A DNA stretch of 64,000 bases, taken from assembly GCA_019916065.1 (NCBI GenBank), contig CM034236.1:19584805-19648804 (forward strand), in the 5' to 3' direction. The position numbers were made by a program, and so were the translations under genes. Source of the stretch: Vitellaria paradoxa (taxonomy: Eukaryota > Streptophyta > Magnoliopsida > Ericales > Sapotaceae). Under the pieces are notes generated by a model. The model searched no databases and was not told the origin of the DNA. It saw only the letters and a program-made list of their open reading frames with translations. Within the stretch, counting starts at the first letter, position 1, and the number at the start of each line of letters is the position of its first letter. Positions 55,882 through 64,000 of this stretch are shown here, piece after piece.

Positions 55882-57523
55882 AATGGCTTCAGGCAGGAAT
55901 TCAACACCACTACAGTCACCACGAGATGGGGGCAGAAACACAAACTATCAAGCAGAAGGGAAGTACGTTGACAATTGCAACCCCAAGTCAAGTGACAAGG
56001 AAGCAACGGAGGGTGACTGACCCCGAGGCAGCAAGGAGGAGGTAGGAGCTTCGAGACTTGGCGGAAGCTAAACAAGCAAAGTTGGAGGAGATCTTGCAAG
56101 AATTAAGGAAAGAAAAAGAGAAAAGGCTTGATGCTGGCCTTTCTGATGAAGAGGGGCCTAACTCTGGTGCAGATGAGGAGTACGATGAGCTGTATGAAGA
56201 TTAGTTTGGAATGCATTCCAGAAAAGGGAGTTGAGAGTCACATTGAGAAAACTCCAAGTTCCAAGTAAGAACCTGCAACTGCCCCTGCAACCATTCGTGG
56301 AGTTGAATCATTGGGTGCACATTCAGCCCGTATTCAACGTTAGGAATCCATGCAATTACAACAGACAAATGTGACTAACCCTCAGCAGAAGAATGATGTT
56401 CCTTCAAAAAGGCACCCTGTCTTGGAGCAACAGCATGACAGAGAAAGAGGTTCTTCAGGAGATAAGGCAGTGCCTGCAAAACCAAAGAAGGCAAGGAAAC
56501 CCAAAAGAGAAGAGAAGGCACCTGTTGAGGAATGGGAAGGTTCAGAGCAATCTACTTGCATGATGGCTAAAAGAGCGTTGGGGAGGATCTCTGCCTCTTC
56601 TTTCACCAGCGATATAACCGAAGTAAAACCTCCCAAAAAGTTTGTTACTCCCCGTTTTACGACATATGGCAGGATGTTAGATCCCTTGGCGCATTATAGA
56701 CATTACATGTAGACCATGACGCTCTGGAGTTGGAATGATGAGCTCATGTGCCACGTGTTCCCATCAAGCCTGGGAGATGTTGCACTCCAATGGTTTCACA
56801 AGTTGCCACTAGGAAGCATCAACAGCTAGACAATTGGCAAAAGAATTCTTCACCAGGTTTTTTTGCTAATGCAAAACAACCAAAAACTACTAATGTGCTT
56901 CTTACAATGCGAAAGGGAAGCAACGAGAGCCTTAAGGATTATTCCTGAAGGTACATAGAGCAGTACAATAAAGTGGAAGGATGTTATGAGCAGTTGGTAG
57001 TCACTTTATTCAAACTGGGATTATGGAAAGGGGAGAAGTTGTGGCTCTCTCACAAAAAAAGCCAGCACAGAATATGTCAAATTTGATGTGTCGCATCGAG
57101 AAATATGCAAAGGTGGAAGATGAAACGAAGGTTGTTGACCAGAGAGAAGCCAAACCCTCTGGATCAAGGGGAGGAAAGCAGCGGGAAGGGACGAGAGAGT
57201 CCATTAAGGGTAGGAAGTCGGTTTTTGAAGTTGTCAACACGATGTTCAAAGAGCTAATCTTCAAGATTCTTCCTCTCATCAAAGATAAGCCCTATTTTAG
57301 GTGGTTGAAGAAGTTGCTTGATTTTTCGGGCAAAGAAGCTTATAAAGATTATTGTTCCTATCATCGGGACAGGGGGCATCAGACCAGATTATGTCGATCC
57401 CTGCAGTATCTCTTGGAGGATTTAGTGAAAGAATGCCATCTCAAAGAGTATATTGATGAGGCAAGAACACACAAAGAAATTCAGCAACCCCGAGCTCTTG
57501 GCGGAAATCAGAGAGGTGAATAA
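55882..57523 (+). pseudogene. Gypsy D gag
   Basis: Begins MASGRNSTPLQSPRDGG and, after a frameshift, continues KQRRVTDPEAARRR and a charged coiled-coil-like stretch (ELRDLAEAKQAKLEEILQEL). The capsid region is clear: TSDITEVKPPKKFVTPRFTT, RMLDPLAHYRHYM, HVFPSSLGDVALQWFHKLPL, LTMRKGSNESLKDYS, MERGEVVALSQKKPAQNMSN, LMCRIEKYAKVED. A knuckle-like CSYHRDRGHQTRLCRSLQYL follows near the end. At least four frame changes or stops break it. In intact elements gag forms the particle. It lies directly downstream of the leader and primer site. Confidence 0.8.
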
Positions 57524-57559
57524 AGGCGAGAATGCTCAGAGGAGTAAAGCAGAGAAGAG

Positions 57560-58244
57560 GGAGACAACCAGCAACCCTCAAGGGCAAGACCTAGGAGGGA
57601 AGTTAATCGTCCAATAGTTATCCATGTTATTCACATGGAAAACTGCCCACGAGGAATTGTTGCCTACCCAAGGGGTGAGGACCAGCATATAGGCAGATTC
57701 GGAGAAGTATTGAAGGTTGATGCTGCTCCGAGCAAATGATCGAAGAAAAAAACTACTCGGAGAATCCCTTTCTTCGAGGATGAATGTGATAAGGTGCAGC
57801 GACCCCATAATGACGTCTTGGTGATAACTTTGAAGATGTTCGAGATTGACATGAAGAGGATTCTAGTTAATTCTGGGAGCTCAACCGAAGTCATGTTTTT
57901 AAGCTTATTTAAAAAATTGTCTGATGGAAGAGGATTTGGAACCAGCTGAATCTCCACTTGTTAGATTTAACTCTGACCCAGTTTGGCCTCTTGGTATAGT
58001 GATTATACCAATTCGGGCGAGACCGATGGAATATGAAGTAGAGTTTGCAGTCATGGATGCACCATTTTCCCATAATGCTATAATAGGAAGATTGTGGATC
58101 TATATGCTGAAAGCTGTCCCCTCAACTTATCACAAGGTGCTTAAATTTCCATATGGTGATGAGGTGATTGAGATTAGAGAGGACCAAGATATTTCAAGGA
58201 GATGCTTCACTGCTGCTTTGAAGTCTAAGCCCCTGCCCGAATGA
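57560..58244 (+). pseudogene. Gypsy D protease
   Basis: Retroviral-type aspartic protease region: HNDVLVITLKMFEIDMKRIL, then the active-site loop reads VNSGSSTEVMF where the family has D-S-G-S-S, so the catalytic Asp is Asn. After a frameshift it continues EEDLEPAESPLVRFNSDPVW, FAVMDAPFSHNAIIGRLWIY and AVPSTYHKVLKFPYGDEVIE. The motifs N-A-I-I-G-R and K-F-P are family typical. With the Asp lost it could not cleave the polyprotein. Confidence 0.8.
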
Positions 58245-58489
58245 GTTCAATTGATGGAGCTTCCTGAAGACACACCAAAGATCAATGATGTTGGGGGAAA
58301 TCCGGAAGAGAAGCCTACTGAAAGTTTGGAAAAAGTCTAGGTGGGCTCTACCTAAGACAATAGGTTCTTTTTAATTGGAGCAAATCTGACCGCGGGGGAG
58401 AAGCTAGAGCTGACAGAAATGCTCTTGAAGAATATTGGGACTTTTACTTAGACACCCTAAGAAATGCTTGGGATCTCCCCCAAGGTCAT

Positions 58490-59695
58490 AAGTTATCGAC
58501 TAAATGTAAATCCCAGGGTCAAACCTATTATTTAGAAAGTGAGAAGATCTACGCTATAGCATGCAGAAGCGGTCAGTGAGCTGGTAAGGAGGTTGCTAGA
58601 AGCTGATGCCATAAGAGAAGTGTCATACCCTGAGTGGTTGGCCAACACTGTGGTAGTAAAAAAGAAGAATGGAAAGTGGAGAGTCTGTGTAGATTACACG
58701 GACTTGAATAAAGCATACTCGAAGGACCCGTTTCCCCTTCCAAAGATCGACTAGCTTATGGATTTAATAGCTAGCAGCGCACGAATGTCATTCTTGGATG
58801 CTTATAGGGGGTATCATCAAATCCCCATGTACAAGCTAGACGAGAAGAAGACTACTTTCATTGCTCCAAGGGGGATATTCTGTTACAAGGTTATACCTTT
58901 TGGGTTGAAGAATGTTGGAGCCACGTATCAATGCCTAGTTACAAAGATGTTCAAGGATGACCTTGGTAAGATTTTGGAAGTATACATCGATGACATGGTG
59001 GTGAAAAGTAAGGAGTCAGAAACTCATAATGAGCATCTACAGCATGTGTTTGATGTGCTTAATGATTATGGACTGAAGCTCAATACTGCAAAGTGTGCCT
59101 TCAAGGTTGGTTCGGGGAAATTTTTAGGCCACCTGGTTACTAGAAGAAAAATAAAAGCAGATCCCGACCAGATCCGAGCAAATCAAACTGTGACTCCACC
59201 CAAGACAAAAAAGAAGGTGCAGAGACTTACTAGAATGGTCACAGCATTAAACAGATTCATCAGCCGGGCGTTAGACAAATGTCGGCCGTTCTTTAGGCAC
59301 CTCAAGGGCTCCAATAAGTTAATTTGGGACGAGGAAGCAAATTACGCTCTGGAGCAGTTGAAGGGCTCTAATAAGCTAATTTGGGATGAGAAAGCAGATC
59401 GAGCTCTAGAGCAGTTGAAAGAATACCTAAACATAACACCGATTTTGACGACTCCCCAACCTAGGGACATTTTGCAGTTATACTTATCCGTATCTGATCA
59501 TGCGGTCAGTGTGGTCTTGCTCAAAGAAGAAGGCCTAAATCAAAGGCCCATTTATTTTGTGAACAAAACTTTATAAATGGCAGAGGCAATGTATCTTCCT
59601 TTGGAAAAGTTCACTTTGGCATTGGTGATGGCATCAAAGAAATTAGCTCACTACTGTCACACCCACATCATCCAAGTAGTGATAGACTAACCAAT
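58490..59695 (+). pseudogene. Gypsy D reverse transcriptase and RNase H
   Basis: The RT reads LVRRLLEADAIREVSYPEWL, VVVKKKNGKWRVCVDYTDLN, then a stop replacing Gln (PKID*LMDLI), SFLDAYRGYHQIPM, FIAPRGIFCYKVIPFGLKNV and the catalytic EVYIDDMVVKS (Y-I-D-D, both Asp intact). The open part is 58758-59576 (272 aa). In the connection region 19 codons are duplicated in tandem (59304-59417). RNase H follows: LQLYLSVSDHAVSVVLLKEE, RPIYFVNKTL, then a stop, YLPLEKFTLALVMASKKLAH. It would copy the element RNA; stops prevent it. Confidence 0.87.
59304..59417 (+). repeat. In-frame tandem duplication of 19 codons in gypsy D RT
   Basis: KGSNKLIWDEEANYALEQL followed directly by KGSNKLIWDEKADRALEQL: two 57-bp units with a few differences, frame kept. 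Confidence 0.95.
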
Positions 59696-60180
59696 TGGCT
59701 AGCTATTAAAAAAAGCAGACATCACAGGTGGATTGGCTAAATGGGCGGTGCATTTAACAGTCTTTGACATAAAGGCATAGGTCTTAGCAGATTTTGTTGT
59801 TGAATTCACCTCCCTGACCTCTGAACACGTTAGGAAGAAATGGTAAATGGAGCTAAAGATGGAAGGAGAAGACATAACCACACTGCCTCGGCAAATTGAA
59901 GTAGATGGGTCATCATCAAGAAAGGGTGCAAGAGTTGGGTTGGTTCTGACAACTCCCGAAGGGGTAATTATTGAATATGCAATTAAATTGAACTTCGAGG
60001 CAACAAATAACGAAGTTGAGTATGAAGCATTATTGGCCGGATTGGATATCGCTCGACGACTATTTGCTTGAAATATATTTATAAGAACTGATTCCCAGTT
60101 GATGGCCAATCAGTTGAAAGGTGAGTACGCAACAAATAACGAAAGGATGGCTGAGTATCTCGAACTATAAAAAATGAGGC
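59696..60180 (+). pseudogene. Gypsy D second (Tat-type) RNase H domain
   Basis: After the pol RNase H come ITGGLAKWAVHLTVFDIKA, a stop in place of Gln, VLADFVVEF, and the second RNase H: EVDGSSSRKGARVGLVLTTP, EYAIKLNFEATNNEVEYEAL, LAGLDIARRLFA, a stop, then FIRTDSQLMANQLKGEYATN. The Asp, Glu and Asp of the domain are visible in VDGSS, EYEAL and TDSQL. This extra RNase H is known from Tat-lineage gypsy elements. Stops make it inactive. Confidence 0.78.
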
Positions 60181-60970
60181 TTCAAGATTTTAATGTTATT
60201 GGAGTTGAGCTTATTGGAAGGGACCACAACACACATACCGATACTTTGGTGACGTTAGTCGCGACGCCAAGGACACAACTCAATAACAGTGTTTTTCTTG
60301 ATACATTGGATAAACCGAGCGTGTTGAAGACAGACCATGTCACTGAGCTCGAGCCATCGTGGATGGACCAGATTGTTGCTTATTTATGGAGTGGAACACT
60401 TCCCAAAGATAAGGTGCAAGCCAGGAAGTTGAGAACAAAAGCAACAAGATTCTAGCTATTCCCTAATCACAAATTATACGAAAAGTCCTTCACAGGCCCC
60501 TATTTTTTTTGCGTTCATCTGAATAGGGTGCAGAATTTTCTTTATGAACTACATGAGGGGGCTTGTTGGGCGGACACTAAGGGCATATCTTTGGCCCATA
60601 AAGCGATTACACAAGGGTATTGGTGGCCGAAGATGGGGAAAAGATGCACAATCTTATGTTTGAAAGTGCAAAAAGTGTTAGAAATTTGCTCCGATTCCTT
60701 GCCAACTCGCTCGGGAGCTTAGCCCACTCACCAGCCCTTGGCCATTTGCTTAATGGGGCCTTAACATCGTGGGGCCATTACTACCTGCTCTAGGAAATCA
60801 GAAATGGCTGGTGACTGGTACTGATTACTTTACCAAGTGGGTGGAAACTGAACCTTTAGCTCATATCAAAGATATAGATACCATACAGTTCATATGGAGG
60901 AATATTATCACGAGGTTTGGCATCCTGAGGACTTTAATTTCTGATAATGGGACACAGTTCGATAGTACAC
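60181..60970 (+). pseudogene. Gypsy D integrase, cut by an LTR insertion
   Basis: A linker (DFNVIGVELIGRDHNTHTDT, WMDQIVAYLWSGTLPKDK) leads to the zinc-binding region (LYELHEGACWADTKGISLAH, KAITQGYWWPKMGKRCTIL; the last Cys pair is degenerate). The core follows in 60769-60970: QKWLVTGTDYFTKWVETEPL, FIWRNIITRFGILRTLISDN, GTQFDS. The first two acidic residues of the D-D-E triad are present; the region with the Glu is missing because a TG-ended LTR starts at 60971. Stops lie between the zinc region and core. Confidence 0.82.
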
Positions 60971-60996
60971 TGATTGTACTATGAAAAGTACAATCA
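60971..60996. repeat. Perfect hairpin at the LTR start
   Basis: TGATTGTACT, loop ATGAAA, then AGTACAATCA: 10-bp arms, fully complementary, starting at the first base of the LTR. Confidence 0.9.
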
Positions 60997-61138
60997 TTAA
61001 CCTTAATTAGTGATTTGTTAGGTGGATTTATAGCTAAAAAGATGATAAATTGTTTTTAAATGCATTCATGAGGAATTCTTGTGATTTGCAGGTGTTTGGG
61101 ACTAAAATGGATGAAGTAGGGCTAAATTGGATGAAATC

Positions 61139-61725
61139 AAGAAGCTGGTTCGAACACATGTTTGAACCAACTATTGTTCAAACCAATGTTCTAACCACAG
61201 AGGACAAACCAGAAAAAGATGCAGCAGATTTTGGCTAAGTGTTGGAAAAAGTGGTTCAAACCAATGTTCAAACCATAGGATGTTTGAACCTTGGTTAGAA
61301 CAACAGAAGCCAAGTATAGACCAACAAGTGCTGAAATTGATTAAGGCAAATTGGTTCGAACCTTTGTTCAAACCACATCTGGTTTGAACTTTGGTTCGAT
61401 TGACAGAAGGGTGAAAAGTTGCAGAGCTTAAAAAAATTTCTAAGTCCAAGACTTTGGTTCGAACTTTTGTTCGAACCAACCTTTGTTCAAACATTGGTTC
61501 GATCAACAGAAGCTGTGCAAGGTTCAACTGGAGGAAAATTTTCTAAGTCCCAAACTTTGGTTCGAACCCTTGTTCGAACCAACCTTGGTTCAAACACTGG
61601 TTAGAACAACAGAGGCCATGCAAAGTCTAATTGGAGTGAAATCTGACTAAGTCCCAGAATTTGGTTCGAACCTTTGTTCGAACCAATCAGCCTGTTCGAA
61701 CCTTTGTTCGAACCAACCTGCAACT
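61139..61725 (+). repeat. Array of GGTTCGAAC/GTTCGAACC palindromes in the LTR
   Basis: More than 20 occurrences of GGTTCGAAC, GTTCGAACC or variants (GTTCAAACC, GGTTTGAAC). They are arranged in pairs such as GGTTCGAACCTTTGTTCGAA followed by CCAACC. A longer period of about 104 bp (AAGTCC…TTTGGTTCGAAC) is visible at 61441, 61546 and 61648. Confidence 0.9.
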
Positions 61726-62686
61726 CGAGGATTCTGAAATTCAGCTTTTGAGAAATGGGCAATTATGTACTTTTACATGTTATATTTCATATATATATGT
61801 ACGAAGGAGGTTTTTACCGGGATACAGATTCATTTCTTTCAGTTAAGCTTTCCTTTTAGAGAGAGAGAATTGTAGAGAGAGAAAGTGTATCCATCTTCAT
61901 TTCTTTGAATTCTTGTATCAGAATTTCAGTTTTATGAATGGATTTACTTCAAGTTTTATTGTTTTTCTTCTTTTATGATGTTTGAGTAGACTTTTCTCTT
62001 GGATTCAAGGCAAGTCTCGTAGTTGATTTGCAAGAATTTCAAGGTAATGGGCTCAATGTTGAAATCTTATGTGTTAAAGGAAGAATCTATGTTTGATTTG
62101 AATTGATTATTGATTTTTGAGTTGAGATTTCAATTGAACTTCAATTTTGTATGGTTTATGGTCTTTACTTACGGATTTCTACATAGAATTATCATGCCTT
62201 TCTTTTAGATTTGTATGGTAATTGCTATTCCTAGGATTTGTATGTAAGATCTATGAGCTATGCATATTAGGTGTTTGATTTGAATTCTCAGCAGATTTTT
62301 GTCCTTAATTTCTTACTCAAATCAGATTTGGATTGTTCTAAGTGGTTTTATATCTAGATTATCTTTTGATCTATCCTTTTTAGGTGTAGAATCCTTGAAA
62401 TTTATTGTCAATCACTACGAGCTTGTTTTGGATTCAAGGTTTTCTTAAATTTGTTTCTAAAAACATTTTATCCAAACAACCATTTCTAAAACCAAATTGA
62501 ATCTCTATCATTCATTGTGGGGTTGAAATTTTGTCTAAAACCTTTTCCAAGAATCATTTGTTCACTAATTTTTACAAAGGCTCTCTGTGGACACGATCTG
62601 GTTCTCACCGGTAATTGTGCTTCAATAGACACCCTGCACTTGGGGTCGAGCCAATATTGATACATTGGAATCGAGCAAGCACTTTT

Positions 62687-62699
62687 TGAGGCGCCGTTG
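62687..62699 (+). other. Primer-site remnant at the duplication joint
   Basis: TGAGGCGCCGTTG, the start of TGGCGCCGTTG with one extra A, directly followed by mid-LTR sequence TTCGAACACTGG. Confidence 0.85.
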
Positions 62700-63791
62700 T
62701 TCGAACACTGGTTAGAACAACAGAGGCCATGCAAAGTCTAATTGGAGTGAAATCTGACTAAGTCCCAGAATTTGGTTCGAACCTTTGTTCGAACCAATCA
62801 GCCTGTTCGAACCTTTGTTCGAACCAACCTGCAACTCGAGGATTCTGAAATTCAGCTTTTGAGAAATGGGCAATTATGTACTTTTACATGTTATATTTCA
62901 TATATATATGTACGAAGGAGGTTTTTACAGAGGAGACAGATTCATTTCTTTCAGTTAAGCTTTCCTTTTAGAGAGAGAGAATTGTAGAGAGAGAAAGTGT
63001 ATTCATCTTCAATTTCTTGAAGTTTTGTAGCAGATTTTCAGTTTTAGGAATGGATTTACTTCAATTTCTATTGTTTTCTTCTTTTATGATGTTTGAGTAG
63101 ACTTCTCTCTTGGATTCAAGGCAAGTCTCATAGTTGATTTGCAAGAATTTCAAGGTAATGGACTTAATGTTGAAATCTATTTTGTTAAAGGAAGAATCTA
63201 TGTTTGATTTGAATTGATTATTGATTTTTGAGTTGAGATTTCAATTGAACTCAATTTTGTATGGTTTATGGCTTTTACTTATAGATTTCTATATAGAATT
63301 ATCATGCCTTTCTCTTGGATTTGTATGGTAATTGCTATTCTTAGGATTTATATGTAAGACCTATAAGCTATGCATATTAGGTGTTTGATTTGAATTCTCA
63401 GCAGATTTTTGTCCTTAATTTCTTATTCAAATCAGATTTGGATTGTTCTAAGTGGTTTTATATTCAGAATATCTTTTGATCTATCCTTTTTAGGTGTAGA
63501 ATCCTTGAAATTTATTGTCAATCACTACGAGCTTGTTTTGGATTCAAGGTTTTCTTAAATTTGTTTCTAAAAACATTTTATCCAAACAACCATTTCTAAA
63601 ACCAAATTGAATCTCTATCATTCATTGTGGGGTTGAAAATTTGTCTAAAACCTTTTCCAAGAATCATTTGTTCACTAATTCTTACAAAGGCTCTCTGTGG
63701 ACACGATCCGGTTCTCACCGGTAATTGTGCTTCAATAGACACCCTGCACTTGGGGTCGAGCCAATATTGATACATTGGAATCGAGCAAGCA
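62700..63791 (+). repeat. Second, partial LTR copy of element E
   Basis: Matches 61589-62681 along its length (TTCGAACACTGGTTAGAAC … GAGCAAGCA) with scattered substitutions and small indels. Confidence 0.9.
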
Positions 63792-63796
63792 CTTTT

Positions 63797-63814
63797 TGGC
63801 GCCGTTGCCGGGGA
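63797..63814 (+). other. Primer-binding site of element E (tRNA-Asp type)
   Basis: TGGCGCCGTTGCCGGGGA, complementary to the 3' end of plant tRNA-Asp, five bases after the LTR end. Confidence 0.85.
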
Positions 63815-64000
63815 GAGCAATTGTTCGCGCACAATTCGGAGCTAGGATTGAATCATCTCAAGCACTTGAGAATATTCTTTCCTATCTCTATTCTCTTAGT
63901 TAGTAGTTTTTCTTTATTTTTGCATTGTATCATATTGCATTTGCTTGCCATTTAGTTAGTTTGCATTGCATTTAGTTTAGTTTGCATATTTAGCTTAGTT
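63815..64000 (+). other. Leader of element E, running off the window
   Basis: Untranslated leader between primer site and gag. It contains TTGCATTGCATTTAG-type short repeats near the end. No gag codon is reached. Confidence 0.6.

Larger units (their letters stand above)
55051..60970 (+). mobile_element. Ty3/gypsy element D, Tat lineage, 3' part cut off
   Basis: 5' LTR 55051-55795, primer-site region TGGTGCCCACCGTGGGG at 55800, then gag, protease, RT, RNase H, an extra RNase H and integrase in gypsy order on the plus strand. The second RNase H after the pol RNase H is a mark of the plant Tat lineage. Integrase stops at 60970, where a new LTR begins; the rest and the 3' LTR lie outside the window, if present. 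Stops and shifts occur in every domain; several stops are CAG-to-TAG type changes. Confidence 0.85.
60971..62681 (+). repeat. LTR of element E, complete copy
   Basis: TGATTGTACT … GAGCAAGCA, about 1.71 kb. A perfect hairpin lies at its start (60971-60996), a TTCGAA-rich array at 61139-61725, a TATA-like ATATATATGTACG near 61790, and AGAGAGAGAATTG in the presumed leader. The 5 bases before it (TACAC) would be the target duplication; the partner is outside the window. Confidence 0.75.
60971..64000 (+). mobile_element. 5' part of gypsy element E (tRNA-Asp primer site), inserted in gypsy D
   Basis: A new LTR begins TGATTGTACT inside the gypsy D integrase. The LTR (60971-62681) is followed by a primer-site remnant, a second partial LTR copy (62700-63791) and a full primer site TGGCGCCGTTGCCGGGGA (63797-63814), complementary to the 3' end of plant tRNA-Asp and typical of Athila-like gypsy elements. 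The leader continues to the window end. Gag and pol, if present, are beyond 64000. Confidence 0.8.

Noticed and set aside
61660..61846. Repeated peptide frames with VRTFVRTN (also 62772-62987), looking like a repeat protein
   Set aside because: They only translate the GTTCGAACC palindrome array of the LTR; the same frame appears in both LTR copies and has no other coding sign.
1..64000. Defence-like, biosynthetic or otherwise novel multigene system
   Set aside because: Apart from the SERF gene, all recognisable coding sequence belongs to transposons. I see no group of host genes that could form a system.

Overview
This is AT-rich nuclear DNA from a flowering plant, most likely a dicot. The support is indirect: the gypsy, copia, CACTA and hAT families are plant types, there is one small intron-containing gene of eukaryotic type, and there are long AT fields, CT/GA/AC microsatellites and no operons or bacterial ribosome sites. 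I cannot name the species.

Almost everything recognisable is transposon debris. From left to right: 0.8-7.4 kb is a decayed CACTA (En/Spm) DNA transposon carrying a broken plant transposase_24-type gene and a right subterminal array of GGTCGCTAAA-like repeats. 9.3-18 kb is a dead Ty1/copia element (+), split at a 5-bp target duplication by a 4.8-kb internally deleted LTR element (-), whose 3' LTR in turn carries a 1.9-kb hAT element: three nesting levels with target duplications at the two inner ones. 19.1-25.3 kb is a second dead copia (-), split by a 2.8-kb LTR-like insert and cut at its 5' side by another large LTR. 27.9-29.0 kb is a miniature copia derivative with only LTRs, a primer site, the first codons of gag and a polypurine tract. 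31.8-33.2 kb holds a CT microsatellite and a 368-bp tandem duplication. 33.3-38.0 kb is the best preserved copia (-), with long reading frames but several damaged key residues. 38.9-43.2 kb holds a copia gag fragment cut by another LTR, and then a further copia LTR.

43.2-50.7 kb is mostly anonymous AT-rich DNA with a LINE remnant and a Tourist-like hairpin MITE. At 50.8-51.4 kb (-) lies the only convincing host gene, a three-exon SERF/4F5 small basic protein. Its first intron has AT-AC (U12-type) 5' splice and branch-point signals. 52.5-53.1 kb is a hAT MITE with an intact 8-bp target duplication and a tRNA-like segment inside. 55.05-60.97 kb is a Tat-lineage Ty3/gypsy element (5' LTR, primer site, gag, protease, RT, RNase H, second RNase H, integrase). 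It is cut in the integrase by the 5' LTR of another gypsy element with a tRNA-Asp primer site (60.97 kb to the end). That LTR has a 1.1-kb tandem duplication with a primer-site remnant at the junction.

The elements do not work together as a system; the layout records successive insertions and decay. I found no CRISPR array, operon, rRNA, intact tRNA gene or defence-like system. All boundaries come from reading by eye. LTR ends supported by target duplications, primer sites or polypurine tracts are the most reliable.
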